Positions 35,300-46,300 of a DNA stretch of 64,000 nt are shown here, in pieces. Source of the DNA: JAIXWP01 sp965247015 (GTDB lineage Bacteria > Bacteroidota > Bacteroidia > Flavobacteriales_D > Sanyastnellaceae). The stretch spans positions 1,240,001-1,304,000 of the forward strand of contig CBDFGG010000004.1 of NCBI GenBank assembly GCA_965247015.1, written 5' to 3'. How positions within the stretch are numbered: position 1 is the stretch's first letter; every line of letters begins with the position of its first letter. Made by a program: the position numbers and the translations under genes. Under the pieces are notes generated by a model. It did not search any database, was not told the origin of the DNA, and saw only the letters and a program-made list of their open reading frames with translations.

Positions 35300-36316
35300 A
35301 TGAAAAAGAAGACCGCTGTTTTATTGGTGAACCTTGGATCACCTGACAGTCCTGCCCCTAAGGACGTATATCGCTATTTGACCGAGTTTTTGAATGACCC
35401 TCGGGTTATTGACATCAACTGGCTTGGGCGTAAAATTTTGGTGAACGGAATCATTGTTCCATTCCGCCATCGCAAGAGTGCTGCGATTTATAAAAAGCTC
35501 TGGACTGAAAATGGATCACCGCTGATTCACTCTGGACGCCAGGTGCAGCAGATGCTTCAAGAGAAATTTGATCGCGACGAGACGCGTGTGTTTTTAGCTA
35601 TGCGTTATCAGAACCCTTCTATCGCAAGTGCGCTTGAGAGCATTAGAGATTGGGAGCCGCATGATATGGTGGTGATTCCAATGTTCCCGCAGTACGCATC
35701 CGCAAGCACAGGTTCTGTGATTGAAAAGGTAATGGATGAAATGAAGAGCTGGTGGACGTTTCCGAATGTCCGTTTCGTGACTCAATTCTATGATCATCCT
35801 CTATTCATTAAGGCGTTTGTGGAACGCGGAAGAGCTTATGATTGGAAGGAATACGATCATGTATTATTCAGTTATCATGGTCTTCCAGAAAGACAGTTGG
35901 ACAAAATCTATAAAGACAATAAGTGTCGCAACCATAGCTGCGAGCATGAAATTAATGACGAGAATAAGCTTTGTTACAAAGCGACTTGTTATGCTACTAC
36001 CCGCAGTATTGTTGAGCAATTGGGAATCCCAGAAGACAAGTATACTGTTTGTTTCCAGAGTCGATTGGGCAAGGGATGGATTGAACCATTCAGTGATGAA
36101 GTGATCGAAGAATTGGGCAAGCAAGGGGCTAAAAAGCTATTGGTGTTTTCACCTGCTTTTGTTGCAGATTGCTTGGAAACCACCATCGAAATTGGAGACG
36201 AATATCAAGAGCTTTTTGAAGAGAATGGCGGTGAGCATGTACAGCTTGTCACTAGCTTGAATGAAAGCAGTACTTGGATTGATTGCTTAGAAGATTTGGT
36301 AAAGAATCCACAGTAG
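35300..36316 (+). CDS. hemH: Ferrochelatase
   Basis: Inserts Fe2+ into protoporphyrin IX, the last step of protoheme synthesis, at the membrane surface. 338 residues. Family motifs: LLVNLGSPDSP, IPMFPQYASASTGSV, catalytic His193 in FSYHGLPERQL, CFQSRLGKGWIEP and Glu293 in DCLETTIEIGDE. A segment right after the active-site His holds four cysteines (Cys209, 214, 225, 230) with spacing C-x4-C-x10-C-x4-C. Some bacterial ferrochelatases carry a [2Fe-2S] cluster on internal cysteines, so this may be one (inference). TTTG sits 10 bp before the ATG as a possible promoter, with TTCCTTTG as an imperfect -7. Confidence 0.96.
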   Translation: MKKKTAVLLVNLGSPDSPAPKDVYRYLTEFLNDPRVIDINWLGRKILVNGIIVPFRHRKSAAIYKKLWTENGSPLIHSGRQVQQMLQEKFDRDETRVFLAMRYQNPSIASALESIRDWEPHDMVVIPMFPQYASASTGSVIEKVMDEMKSWWTFPNVRFVTQFYDHPLFIKAFVERGRAYDWKEYDHVLFSYHGLPERQLDKIYKDNKCRNHSCEHEINDENKLCYKATCYATTRSIVEQLGIPEDKYTVCFQSRLGKGWIEPFSDEVIEELGKQGAKKLLVFSPAFVADCLETTIEIGDEYQELFEENGGEHVQLVTSLNESSTWIDCLEDLVKNPQ

Positions 36317-36318
36317 GA

Positions 36319-36831
36319 TTACTTGAACCACTCTGAGTACATGATGTAGTTGTTGGCTATTCTTTGGATTTCGCCTTCGAATAATTCTTTTGATACCTCT
36401 TTTACTTTTTTCGCTGGAACACCGGCGAAAATGCTGCCGGAAGGAACATGTGTTCCTTCTAGGAGGACCGCGCCTGCTGCTATAATGCTGTTGGATTCCA
36501 CCACACAATTGTCCATTACGATCGCGCCCATTCCGATGAGTACATTGTCTTGAATAGTGCAGCCGTGTACGATTGCGCGGTGTCCTATGGACACGTTGTT
36601 GCCAATGGTGGTGGGGCATTTTTGATAGGTGCAATGAATAACCGCTCCATCTTGAACGTTGACTTTGTTTCCCATTTTGATGAAATGAACATCGCCACGG
36701 ACCACTGCATTGAACCAAAAGGAACACTGATCACCAGCTTCTACTTCGCCTACGATTGTTGCATTTTCAGCGATATAGCAGTCTTTTCCAAATTTTGGAT
36801 GGATGCCTTTTACAGGAAGAATGAGTGGCAT
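36319..36831 (-). CDS. Gamma-class carbonic anhydrase-like hexapeptide protein
   Basis: 170 residues of left-handed beta-helix hexapeptide repeats (IAENATIVGEVEAG, GNNVSIGHRAIVHG). The three metal-ligand histidines of gamma carbonic anhydrases are at His66 (AVIHCT), His84 and His89 (SIGHRAIVHG) with the right spacing. A C-terminal helix after GVPAKKVKEVSKEL completes the YrdA/PaaY plan. Members bind Zn or Fe; many lack measurable anhydrase activity, so the reaction is not certain. Its 3' end abuts hemH with only 2 bp between stops. Confidence 0.9.
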   Translation of the reverse strand: MPLILPVKGIHPKFGKDCYIAENATIVGEVEAGDQCSFWFNAVVRGDVHFIKMGNKVNVQDGAVIHCTYQKCPTTIGNNVSIGHRAIVHGCTIQDNVLIGMGAIVMDNCVVESNSIIAAGAVLLEGTHVPSGSIFAGVPAKKVKEVSKELFEGEIQRIANNYIMYSEWFK

Positions 36832-36875
36832 AAATGAGAATATTATTTCTCACAAATGTAGAAAGTGATCTCAGA

Positions 36876-37733
36876 TTATTTTTTTAAAAAAGAAATCGCC
36901 TTCACCGATGCTTGTTCGTTCGTGGCTTTTAGGGTATAGCTTCCAGCTGATAATGTGGAAACGTCTAAACGAATATTGCTGGTTACATTTTCCTTTTTTT
37001 CGAGCACTAATTTTCCTGTGGTATCGAATACTTGAAAAAGAATTTGACCAGAAATATTATCAGAAAAATTGATGAAAAGAGCCTCAGCCGTGGGGTTTGG
37101 AAAAACAGCAAGCTCTAATATTTCCGATTCTTCAATACTTAATACAGTGCTGCAACTGAATTTATCCAAGCCATTATCCCAAACTAATTCACCGCTTTCA
37201 TAATAGCAGGTTAGCCAGGGTGAGTAGTCGGTTATTTGAGCTGTTGCAAAATCGATGAGACCATAGCGAGAACCGATTCCTTCAGTGTAGTCACCGACAA
37301 ACCACTCACCTTGAGCGTATGATATTATTTTGCGAGAAACGCCATTGATTTCTATTTCAGAAACATTGGTGATAGTAATATCAACGGAGCTGTTGACGGA
37401 GCGAATCGTGATTGTTTCGCCAGCTTCAACGCCGAAATCGTAGAGCAAATATTCTTGTCCGTCTTCGTAGATATAAATTTTTTCTTCTGCAACATCTTCT
37501 CTGAGAAGCGCTACTGTAAATGGTTCTCCGGGAAAGGTTGAGTTATTCGAAATCACTGGAGTGTACTCTTGACCATTCATTACCGTAAGGTTTCCAAGTG
37601 TGTGACTAACGTTTTGCACGATGAGTCCATAAATCGTGACCTCCCAGGTTTGATTGCTTTGAAGCATTGGCTGATAGGCCTTAGCGTTTGCAGTGAGTAC
37701 AAAAAGAGCGACCAGACTTAAAAGGTATTTCAT
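36876..37733 (-). CDS. T9SS type A cargo protein, unknown function
   Basis: 285 residues from the ATG at 37733, which gives the signal peptide MKYLLSLVALFVLTANAKA; the frame stays open to 37802 but those residues are not signal-like. A beta-rich central region (about 25-200) has no recognised enzyme motif. The last 80 residues match the T9SS type A sorting domain: LAVFPNPTAEALFINF, FQVFDTTGKLVLEK, LDVSTLSAGSYTLK, ending FLKK. It should be exported across the outer membrane and attached or released. The mature part resembles small secreted Bacteroidota proteins of unknown role. Confidence 0.88.
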   Translation of the reverse strand: MKYLLSLVALFVLTANAKAYQPMLQSNQTWEVTIYGLIVQNVSHTLGNLTVMNGQEYTPVISNNSTFPGEPFTVALLREDVAEEKIYIYEDGQEYLLYDFGVEAGETITIRSVNSSVDITITNVSEIEINGVSRKIISYAQGEWFVGDYTEGIGSRYGLIDFATAQITDYSPWLTCYYESGELVWDNGLDKFSCSTVLSIEESEILELAVFPNPTAEALFINFSDNISGQILFQVFDTTGKLVLEKKENVTSNIRLDVSTLSAGSYTLKATNEQASVKAISFLKK

Positions 37734-37828
37734 TGTAGTGATGTTATAATTTAGTTTGACATAAAATATGGCAGTAAGGTTGTATGAACCGAATGGAGAC
37801 ATGTCTGTAATGTCTTTAAATTTACCAC

Positions 37829-38770
37829 ATGAGATTTTTTATAGTTTTCTTTTTGATGTTCATCTGCACCACCTTGTCTTTTAGTCAAAGCGATCGATCT
37901 TATATGACCGTGAAGGTCAATTTTGAATTGTTGGATGGGGATAAAATAGAAATGCGAGAGTCCTTTGAGGGCGGGGGTTCCATATACTCTTATCCAGTAG
38001 TGTCCAAGGAGCCTATCATGCACATTGATTCTTTGATTTTGTGGGAGGATAACCAGCCCGAGGTGCTTAGGGATATTCATGCAAAAGAAGGAGGATACTT
38101 GGATTTACGAGTTATTGAAGAGGTGGACTCGCTGTGGTTTTTTTACAATAAGCAAAGGCAGTCGCTTTATTTTCACACATCACTTCATAATTCTTATACC
38201 GTATATCCCATCGTTTTTACAAAAAAGAAATATTCAGCACTGAGAATAGGAACTATCAACTACCCTGTTGAATACTCCAAAAATCATTTTTACATCATTA
38301 GAAATTTCGAAAAATGTCAAGATAGTAACGAGTGGAATCGCTTGGTGTTAGGCTGGTCGAAGAAGCATTCTAACAGAGTTTATAGCCTTGGTGAATACAG
38401 AGCAGAGATTACTTTAGATAACTTATCCGCTGCAGAAAAGCAATCCATTTTGAATGCCTTGGCGGCAGACCCAAGCGTATCGTTTTTGTCGATTTCGTTG
38501 AATGAAGTGTACTCACAAAACCAAACTTGTTTCAATAGCAGACAGGTGACTATTGGCACGAGCAAAACCGTGGAAGAGTCGAAAGCGATTGCTAAGAAAT
38601 ATGGGTTTGAATACGTTGGAGGGCAAGGAATGTATCAATTGGATTATTACGAATACAAAAAAAGCAAGATACTAGATCTTGCTTTTGTAAAAGACTATCA
38701 TCGTTTGATCTCCGCTCTGGGCGGAACTTACGGAGCGCCTAACTTATATCACGAAGTTAGACTGGATTAA
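37829..38770 (+). CDS. Secreted protein of unknown function
   Basis: 313 residues with a signal peptide (RFFIVFFLMFICTTLSFSQ, cut after FSQ). No sorting domain, lipobox or recognised catalytic motif. The C-terminal half has two alternating helix-strand units (LSAAEKQSILNALAADPSVS and TVEESKAIAKKYGFEYVGG), a little like protease pro-domain repeats, but this is too weak to name. It is divergent from the preceding T9SS gene and its stop abuts the msrB stop (no gap). Confidence 0.75.
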   Translation: MRFFIVFFLMFICTTLSFSQSDRSYMTVKVNFELLDGDKIEMRESFEGGGSIYSYPVVSKEPIMHIDSLILWEDNQPEVLRDIHAKEGGYLDLRVIEEVDSLWFFYNKQRQSLYFHTSLHNSYTVYPIVFTKKKYSALRIGTINYPVEYSKNHFYIIRNFEKCQDSNEWNRLVLGWSKKHSNRVYSLGEYRAEITLDNLSAAEKQSILNALAADPSVSFLSISLNEVYSQNQTCFNSRQVTIGTSKTVEESKAIAKKYGFEYVGGQGMYQLDYYEYKKSKILDLAFVKDYHRLISALGGTYGAPNLYHEVRLD

Positions 38771-39286
38771 TTATTTCTCTGGTTCAAACTCAAGAATAAT
38801 ACTATTCATACAGAATCTCTTGTAGGTTGGTGGCGGACCATCATCGAAGATGTGTCCTAGGTGTGCATCACAACGGCCGCATTTCACTTCGGTTCTGATC
38901 ATGTTGTGTGAAAAGTCATTCACATAGGTAACGCCATCTTTTCTGATTGCTTCGTAGAAGCTCGGCCACCCGCATGAAGAGGCAAACTTTGCATCGCTTT
39001 TAAACAGTGCATTACCACAAGCTCTGCAGTAGTAATTGCCTAGACCTTCGAAGTTCCAATATTCACCGGTAAACGCTCTTTCGGTTGCAGCTTTTCTTGC
39101 AACGAGATAAGTATCTTCATCGAGTATTGATTTCCACGTGGAATCGGGAAGAACAAGTTTTGTTGTATCCGTTCTTGAGTAGTACGGATGATGGTCTGTT
39201 TGATTATTCATTTTTGAATCGTTCTGAAAAGCAGAAGACACAATGAAAATTATCCCTGCTATAAATCCTGCTATTGTATACTTCAT
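38771..39286 (-). CDS. msrB: Peptide methionine (R)-S-oxide reductase
   Basis: Reduces R-methionine sulfoxide in damaged proteins. 171 residues with an N-terminal signal/anchor helix (IAGFIAGIIFIVSSAF), so probably exported or membrane-tethered. Core motifs: zinc cysteines Cys87/Cys90 (YYCRACG) and Cys136/Cys139 (EVKCGRCDAHLGH), SSCGWPSF with Cys105 in the usual resolving position, and catalytic Cys159 in KRFCMNS. All expected residues are present. Stand-alone MsrB without an adjacent msrA. Confidence 0.95.
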   Translation of the reverse strand: MKYTIAGFIAGIIFIVSSAFQNDSKMNNQTDHHPYYSRTDTTKLVLPDSTWKSILDEDTYLVARKAATERAFTGEYWNFEGLGNYYCRACGNALFKSDAKFASSCGWPSFYEAIRKDGVTYVNDFSHNMIRTEVKCGRCDAHLGHIFDDGPPPTYKRFCMNSIILEFEPEK

Positions 39287-39351
39287 GATTTTCGTTTGTG
39301 AAATATACGATTAGACGAGGAAGAATAGATTTCTTACAATGTGAAAGAAAA

Positions 39352-40317
39352 TTAATTCCAGCCGCAGTAGGTGAATCCCATTTCAAAGCCACCTCTTGTG
39401 CCGCTGTAATTTTTCAAACCACTTGTTACGAGGTCATAGCTAATGCGAAATGTATTGTTGCGGTGGCGCATACCCAATTGCATGACAATGCTATCCTTCA
39501 CTCGAACGCTTGCGCCAGCGAGGACCGTATAGCTTGTCGATGAAATCTTATAAGCCCCAATCAAACCGGCATTGATCTCTCGTGCTTTGGCTTGTTCCAT
39601 GAATAACACAGTGGGTGTTACCGTCCATTGCTGATCAATAAAAATATCGGTATTGAAAATCGCATTCAAACGCATTGGAAGTTTGCTTGACTCTCCAGTG
39701 AATGATTCATTAGGTTGTGTGAGGTGATAAAGCGATATACCTAGACTTGGATTGAAGCGACGATTGGGATCAACGTATTTGTACCACACCCCCATGTTTG
39801 CATCGAATTTAAGAATGCTCATATCCGCGAGTGTTTCACCATTTGGAAGAGTCGGATCTAGGCCGGTTGCAGCGGTATATTGATTTTCAAAAAGAAGATC
39901 TCTTTGTGAGAATTTCTTTTGATAAATACCTACTTGTGCACCCACAGTGAGGAAGTGATTTTTTGATGACTTATCAGTGATGCGGTATGCACCACTTGCC
40001 ATTGCTTGAAAAGTATCAAAATTTGAAGCACCAGAAATGTGATTGATTAACACCAAGCCCGCACCGAATCTATCGAATGGCATGTCGTAACCCGCGCCAA
40101 TTGCGCTATACGGCTTACCATTCAGTTTTTGCCACTGCGATCGATATGTTCCAGAAAAGCGATATGGTATTTTTTCGTTGGCGTACTGTCCTGTCAAAGC
40201 AGGATTGTAATACATCGGCAACGCATCGTATTGCGAGAAGTGAAAATCTTGGGCCGCAGCATTGATAGTCCACATGAGACAAACAACGGCGATGATATGT
40301 TGTGTAATATTTTTCAT
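39352..40317 (-). CDS. PorP/SprF family type IX secretion membrane protein
   Basis: 321 residues. Signal peptide (KNITQHIIAVVCLMWTINAAAQ, cut after AAQ). The family opening is present: DFHFSQYDALPMYYNPALTG, then FSGTYRSQWQKLNGKPYSAIGAG-like strands (shown in part) and many amphipathic strands of an outer-membrane barrel. PorP/SprF proteins act with type B T9SS cargo; in Flavobacterium johnsoniae SprF is required for surface delivery of SprB. It follows the giant type B adhesin gene by 20 bp on the same strand, a dedicated cargo plus partner operon. Confidence 0.92.
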   Translation of the reverse strand: MKNITQHIIAVVCLMWTINAAAQDFHFSQYDALPMYYNPALTGQYANEKIPYRFSGTYRSQWQKLNGKPYSAIGAGYDMPFDRFGAGLVLINHISGASNFDTFQAMASGAYRITDKSSKNHFLTVGAQVGIYQKKFSQRDLLFENQYTAATGLDPTLPNGETLADMSILKFDANMGVWYKYVDPNRRFNPSLGISLYHLTQPNESFTGESSKLPMRLNAIFNTDIFIDQQWTVTPTVLFMEQAKAREINAGLIGAYKISSTSYTVLAGASVRVKDSIVMQLGMRHRNNTFRISYDLVTSGLKNYSGTRGGFEMGFTYCGWN

Positions 40318-40337
40318 TGTTGTAATGGTTTTGTGGA

Positions 40338-43300
40338 TTATCGGATGAGTGTTACGTTACCTGATAATTTGATTTTTTTACCGTCGATGGTTGTGCCCGT
40401 TACCGTGTAGACATATACACCCACAGGCTGTTGAGTACCCTTGTATGATCCGTCCCATCCGCCTTTTGGATCGGAGGTAGAGAAGATTTCATTTCCCCAG
40501 TTGTTGTAAATTTTGAAATCAACTTCTTCGAATGGACCACCCAATACATGTAACACATCGTTACTGTTGTCTCCATTTGGAGAGAAGGCGGTTGGAAAAT
40601 CAATTGGCTCCATCGCTTTATCAAAAGCTTGCACAACAGAAACAATGGTGTCGCTACATCCAGCAGTGCTTGTGACGATGAGTATTACTTCATATTGGCC
40701 GGCTTCCGGGAATGTTACCGATGGATTTTCAACAGCTGATGTTGCGCCGTTTTCAAATGACCAATCCCATGATGCCGCGCCGATGGATTCGTCTGTGAAT
40801 TCTACACCGAGTTCTTCATCTGACTCACTTGTAAATGCCGCGATTGGAACAGGCTGCACGATGATTTTTAAAGTATCATTATCGTTTGGACAAATTCCAG
40901 AACTGGTTGATGTAAGAATCAGGTCAACCATTCCAATGCTTATATCAGAGGCGCTTAAAGTGTAGCTGTTTTGAAGCGTTGTGGGACTTGCACCAAATGT
41001 TCCAGTGCCAGTAGTAGTCCACACTCCAGTGCTTGCGCTTCCAGAGATCAGACCGTTGATGTCCACTGAATTTTTATCACCACAAATAATTTGATCACTA
41101 CCCGCATTCACACTGATAGCTTCGAGAATGCTGATGGTTAGGCTATCAACAGCAGCTTCGCACGCGCCATTATTTGTAGATGTGAAATAGAGGGTGACTT
41201 CGCCTACGGCGATATCGCTATTTGATGGGCTGTAGGTTGTTGCGTTTGCCGTATTGTTATCAAAAAGGCCTGTGCCGCTGGAAGTCCAGATAGCGGTTCC
41301 GTTAGTTGAACTAACGGTGCCGGCAAGGCTAACGCTATTTTCACTAGAACAAATTAACTGATCGGAACCCGCCACAACTATTGCTACCTCGCTAAATGTG
41401 ATGACTACATTGTCACTACTTGGAGGACAGATGCCGGTGTCATTACTGGTGAGGATGATTTCAACGCTGCCTTGCGTGAGGTCGCTTGCAGAAGGGCTGT
41501 AGGTTATATTTTCTCCGAAAGTATTAGAAGAAAAACTACCGGTGCCAAGTGAAGACCACACTCCGGTGCTAGAGGCACCTGAAATAGAGCCACCGAGCGA
41601 AAGTTCGGTTTCTGTTTCGCACACTGTGAAATCACTGCCCGCAGTTACTACGGAGATCGGAGTTACAAGAACTTTAAGCGTGTCAACTCCAGCGAGGCAA
41701 TCACCGTTATTGGTTGTGGTTAAATAGATTTCAATTTCTCCTAAAAGAATATCTGAGTTGCTAATGTTATAAACTGTGTTTAAGTTGTTGCTGTCAACGA
41801 AAGTGCCGCCGCCGTTGGTGCTCCAAACACCAGTGGAAGCTCCGCCGGATACAGCACCATTCAATGTTACGGTTTGTTGATTACCGCAAATTTGAATATC
41901 TAAACCAGCATTACTGAAGGCAGAAGCTCCAAATATTACTAGTACTGTATCACTTTCGATTGGACAATTTCCATTATTTGTGGATGTAAGAATGAATTCA
42001 ATTTCCGGAAGTAATAGATCAGACTCACTGAATGTGTACATCGGGTTTAGTGATGAGTTGTCAGGAGAGAATGTTCCAGAACCAGTGGTAGTCCATATTC
42101 CAGTTGATGATCCGTTTGAAACGCCACCGTTGAGTTGTGTGAATTCTGCACTAGAGCAAACCGTTTGATCTTGTCCAGCATTTACAACAATTCCAGATGT
42201 CATGAACAATACAACCGCATCGGAAACAGAAGTACAGTTGCCGTTTGATGTTGATGAAAGCGTGAGCGTTACCGAACCGAATGATTGTTCGGTTGGTGTT
42301 GGAATGTAGATGGCATCTAGGGTTGTGTTGTTTGGTGAGAACGTCCCGTTTCCACCTGTCCAGATGACCCCGTTCACATTTGAGGCAGTGCCTTCTAGTT
42401 GGAATGCAGGGTTTGATCCACAAAGTGTTTGGTTGGCTCCAGCATTTACAATCGGTGCCGGTGTAATGGTAACAGTCAGCTCATCTATTGTTTCATTGCA
42501 AGAGTTTGTTGCTTGAATAGTAAGAGTGACGCTTCCTGCAAGAATATCTTGTTCGCTAGGAACATACGTCGCATTAATATCGGAGGCATTCGGAACAAAG
42601 AGCCCAGTACCAGAAGTTGTCCAAACTACCGCAGACGCACCGCCACTGATAGTGCCGCTAAGAGCCACGTTGGCATTGTTGGCACAAACGATTTGATCAG
42701 GACCTGCGGTCACATTTCCCGTAGGAAATAATTCAATGATTACTTGATCAGACACAGGGACACATGATCCGTTGTTGAGTGTGGTAGCAGTGAAGGTGAT
42801 GGTTTGCTGCACGAGGTCTTGTGCAGAAGGATTATAGGTAATGTTAACAGCGTTGACATTTGGTGTAATGGTGCCCGTACCCGTAGTGCTCCACACTAAG
42901 TTTTGTGGTCCATTTTCTATTAATGCCGAAAGATCAAACGTTTCAATATCCGCGCAGTAAGTTGCATCGTCGCCTACAGAAATGGTTCTTACAGGAGTTA
43001 TAAGCACTGAAAGAGTGTCCTTCGCGATATTGCAACTATTGGCTGTAAGAATGAGATCTACACCACCATTAGCGATATCAAAAGCACTTGGGATATAAGT
43101 CGCATTGATAGTATTATTATCTGGTGAGAAAGAACCAGTACCAGACGATGTCCACACGCCTGAAGTAGCGGCGCCGCTGATGATTCCGTTGAGATCAATG
43201 TTTGCATTATTACCACAAACTGTTTGATCAGCGCCAGCATTGGCAATGCCTGCAGGTAGAATAGAAATGATCATGAAATCACTTTCATCAATGCAAGAAT

Positions 43301-46300
43301 TTGCAGCGGTAGAAGTCAATGTAATCTGAACAGAACCCGCAAGAGAATCAGCTGCACTACAAGTGTACACAGCGTTGAGTGCGGTGTTGCTTGGGCTGAA
43401 TGTTCCAGTTCCAGAAGAGGTCCAAACACCTGTGTTTGCAGATCCGGAAATGCTACCACTTAGCGATACATCGAGAGATGTCACGCAAACTGTTTGATCA
43501 GCGCCAGCATTTACGATCGGCGCATTGATAAATTCTACCGTGATATTATCATCTACAGAAATACAATTTCCATTGCCTGTAGCGACAACACTGAGTTCGA
43601 AATTTCCTGCTGCGATCTCTTCTGCAGTAGGCGTGTATGTTATGTTAGCTGAAGTGTTTGATGGGTTAAAACTTCCGTTGCCAGACCAGAGAATTCCAGA
43701 CGCAACGGTGAAGTTTACAGATGCTTGATATGAAGCATTATTCGTACAAGGTTGAACACCGCCCACGATTGAAATCGTAGGTGCTGGAGTGTAATTGATT
43801 CTTACGATATCGCTCACAGCAATACAAGATCCGTTGCCAGAACTAGTGAGTGTAAGGTCAACGAAGCCGTTTGCAATTTCCGTTGCAGTTGGGCTGTAGG
43901 TGGCTCCCAGAGCAGTATTCGAAGGAGTGAAGATTCCAAGCCCTCCAGTCCATTGTCCGCCTAATGCAAAGTTGACAAATCCATTTAAGGTGACAACAGC
44001 ATTGTTTCCGCAGACTGTTTGATCTACACCAGCATTTACAATTGGAGTTGGTGCAAATGTGATGAGCACATCATCAGAAACAGTGTTACAAGAATTTGCA
44101 GAAATAGAAGTGAGCGTCAGATTGATGCTACCACTTGAAATTTCTGAAGCGGTTGGAGTGTATGTAGCGTTGAGCGTGTTGGCATTTGGGAAGAAATTAC
44201 CCGCGCCACCAGACCACATTCCACCTGTTGCATTGAATACTTGTCCGCTTAAATTCACAACAGCGTTATTAGCGCATGCTGAAATATTTTGTCCTGCATT
44301 TACTACTGGTGCTGGAGAAATCGTAATAAGTACTTGATCTGAAACTTCATTACACAAACCATTTCCAGTGGAGGTCAGGGTAAGTGTTACTTGACCTGTG
44401 GCAATTTCGGTTGCTGTAGGAGTGTATGTTGCATTGAGTGTCGTGTTGTTTGGTGAAAAGACACCATTGCCACCTGTCCAAACGGCACCGCTGGCAATGG
44501 TTACAGAACCATTGAGAGAAACAGTAGCATTATTCGCACATGATAATAAATCACTCCCAGCATTTACAGTTGGTGCTGGTGAGAAGAAGATTGTTACTTG
44601 ATCTGTAACAGCTGAACAGGACGCATTTCCGGTAGTGGTAAGTGTTAATGTTAAACTACCGTTTGCAATTTCAGCTGCAGTAGGATTATAAGTTGCGTTG
44701 AGCGTGTTATTGTTTGGAGAGAAAGTTCCCAATCCTCCCGTCCATTGGCCACCGCTTGCAACGCTTACAGAGCCGCTCAATTGAGCAGACGCATTGTTTG
44801 CACATCTAAAAATATCAGAACCAGCATTTGCCGTTGGCGGTGCTGTGAATGAAATAGTCATTTGATCAGAAACGCTGTTGCAATTGCCATTACCCGTTGA
44901 TGTCAGTGTAAGCGTGATACTTCCACTTGCGATTTCTGCGGGTGTTGGAGTATAGGTTGCATTGAGCGTTGTAGCGGAAGGACTGAAGCTTCCGAGTCCG
45001 CCTGTCCATACGCCGCCAGATGCTACAGTAATTGATCCCGCTAGGGTTACGACAGCGTTGTTTGCGCATTTGGTTTGGTTCACACCAGCATTAACGATGG
45101 GTGCTGGAGAGAAAGTGATCAGTACGTTATCAGCAATCGGATTGCAAATTCCATTACCGGTAGTGGTCAATGTCAGCGCTAGGCTTCCACTATTTATTTC
45201 CGTTGATGTTGGAACATACACTGCGTTGAGCGCAGTGTTTGATGGAATGAATGTGCCCGCGCCTCCGGTCCAAATCCCGCCACTGGCGACGGTTACAGAA
45301 CCATTGAGCGAGATGTTTGGATTGTTGGCACAAATAGTTTGATTGGCTCCAGCATTCACTGTTGGTGCCGGAGTAATCGTGAGAACGAGCTGATCAGATA
45401 CAGGAGTACACGCACCGGTTGAAGTAAGCGTGAGTGTAACCGAACCCGCTGCAGCATCTGCTGGGCTTGGGTTGTAGACCGCATTGAGCGCTTGCGCGTT
45501 TGGAGTAAAACTACCGGTGCCGGTAGAAGTCCATTCACCCGTAGTAGTGCCGCCTGCTATGGAGCCATTTAATGTCGCACTTGTATTCGCGCAAATTGTT
45601 TGATCAATGTTTGCGCTTACCGTGATCGGTGCTACGAATTCAGAGAAGTAGCCGTATTTACAACCTGTGGAAGCACCACCGTTGATGACGCCTAGTGCGA
45701 AAACATCGGCGGTGTTTGTTACTTTGAATGTAGCGTCAACAGGCACTTCTGTGGTGTTATATTGAATGCGCGCTGCACGCCATTCGCCGTCTGTCCCTGG
45801 AACAGTTTGAAAACTTGAAGGGTTGATTAATGCAGCAGACGGGCCCGTAACAGTAAAGCTGTTTACAGCAGACGCACGACAAAGAAGCGTGATGTAAAAT
45901 GTTTGAGAACTGCCGCGTGTAAAGTTCAATGTTTGTGAACCGGCGCAATTCAGAGGAGGCAATTGTGCCATTCCCATCTCGCAACCAAAACCCGTGATAT
46001 GCATGGCATACGCGGGTTTGCTGCAGTGAATATACATCGCGTTTTCCGTGGCCGATCCGCTGAGATAGTCCATATCTAAACGATAGTATTCACCAGCGAA
46101 AAGTGTAGCAACTGGAGTTGTTGCGCCATTTACAAAAACTTGCGTGTTGTTCTGAGTGGCCATGATAGCAACGCTTTCATCACCATTCGCATTGAGCGAT
46201 CCTTTCACTGCGATGTAGTCTTCACCAACTACATTGACAGGAACAATTTGATCACCAAGAATATCATAGCAACCGCCAGAGGGGTTGTGATTGGAGTCAT

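Larger units (their letters stand above)
40860..45630 (-). repeat. About 18 tandem ~264-bp repeats inside the adhesin gene
   Basis: Each unit encodes an 80-88 residue domain beginning near NAGxDQTxC. The nucleotide copies are clearly diverged from each other, so this is old domain duplication rather than a recent array. Confidence 0.85.

Noticed and set aside
38881..38898. A further ACCGAA-N6-TTCGGT copy in msrB (GCCGCA-N6-TTCGGT)
   Set aside because: Only 10 of 12 fixed bases match and position 12 is not R. A couple of such matches are expected by chance in 64 kb.
40860..45630. CRISPR array or recent satellite in the adhesin gene
   Set aside because: The repeats are long, diverged and in frame; they encode protein domains. 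No spacer-repeat structure.
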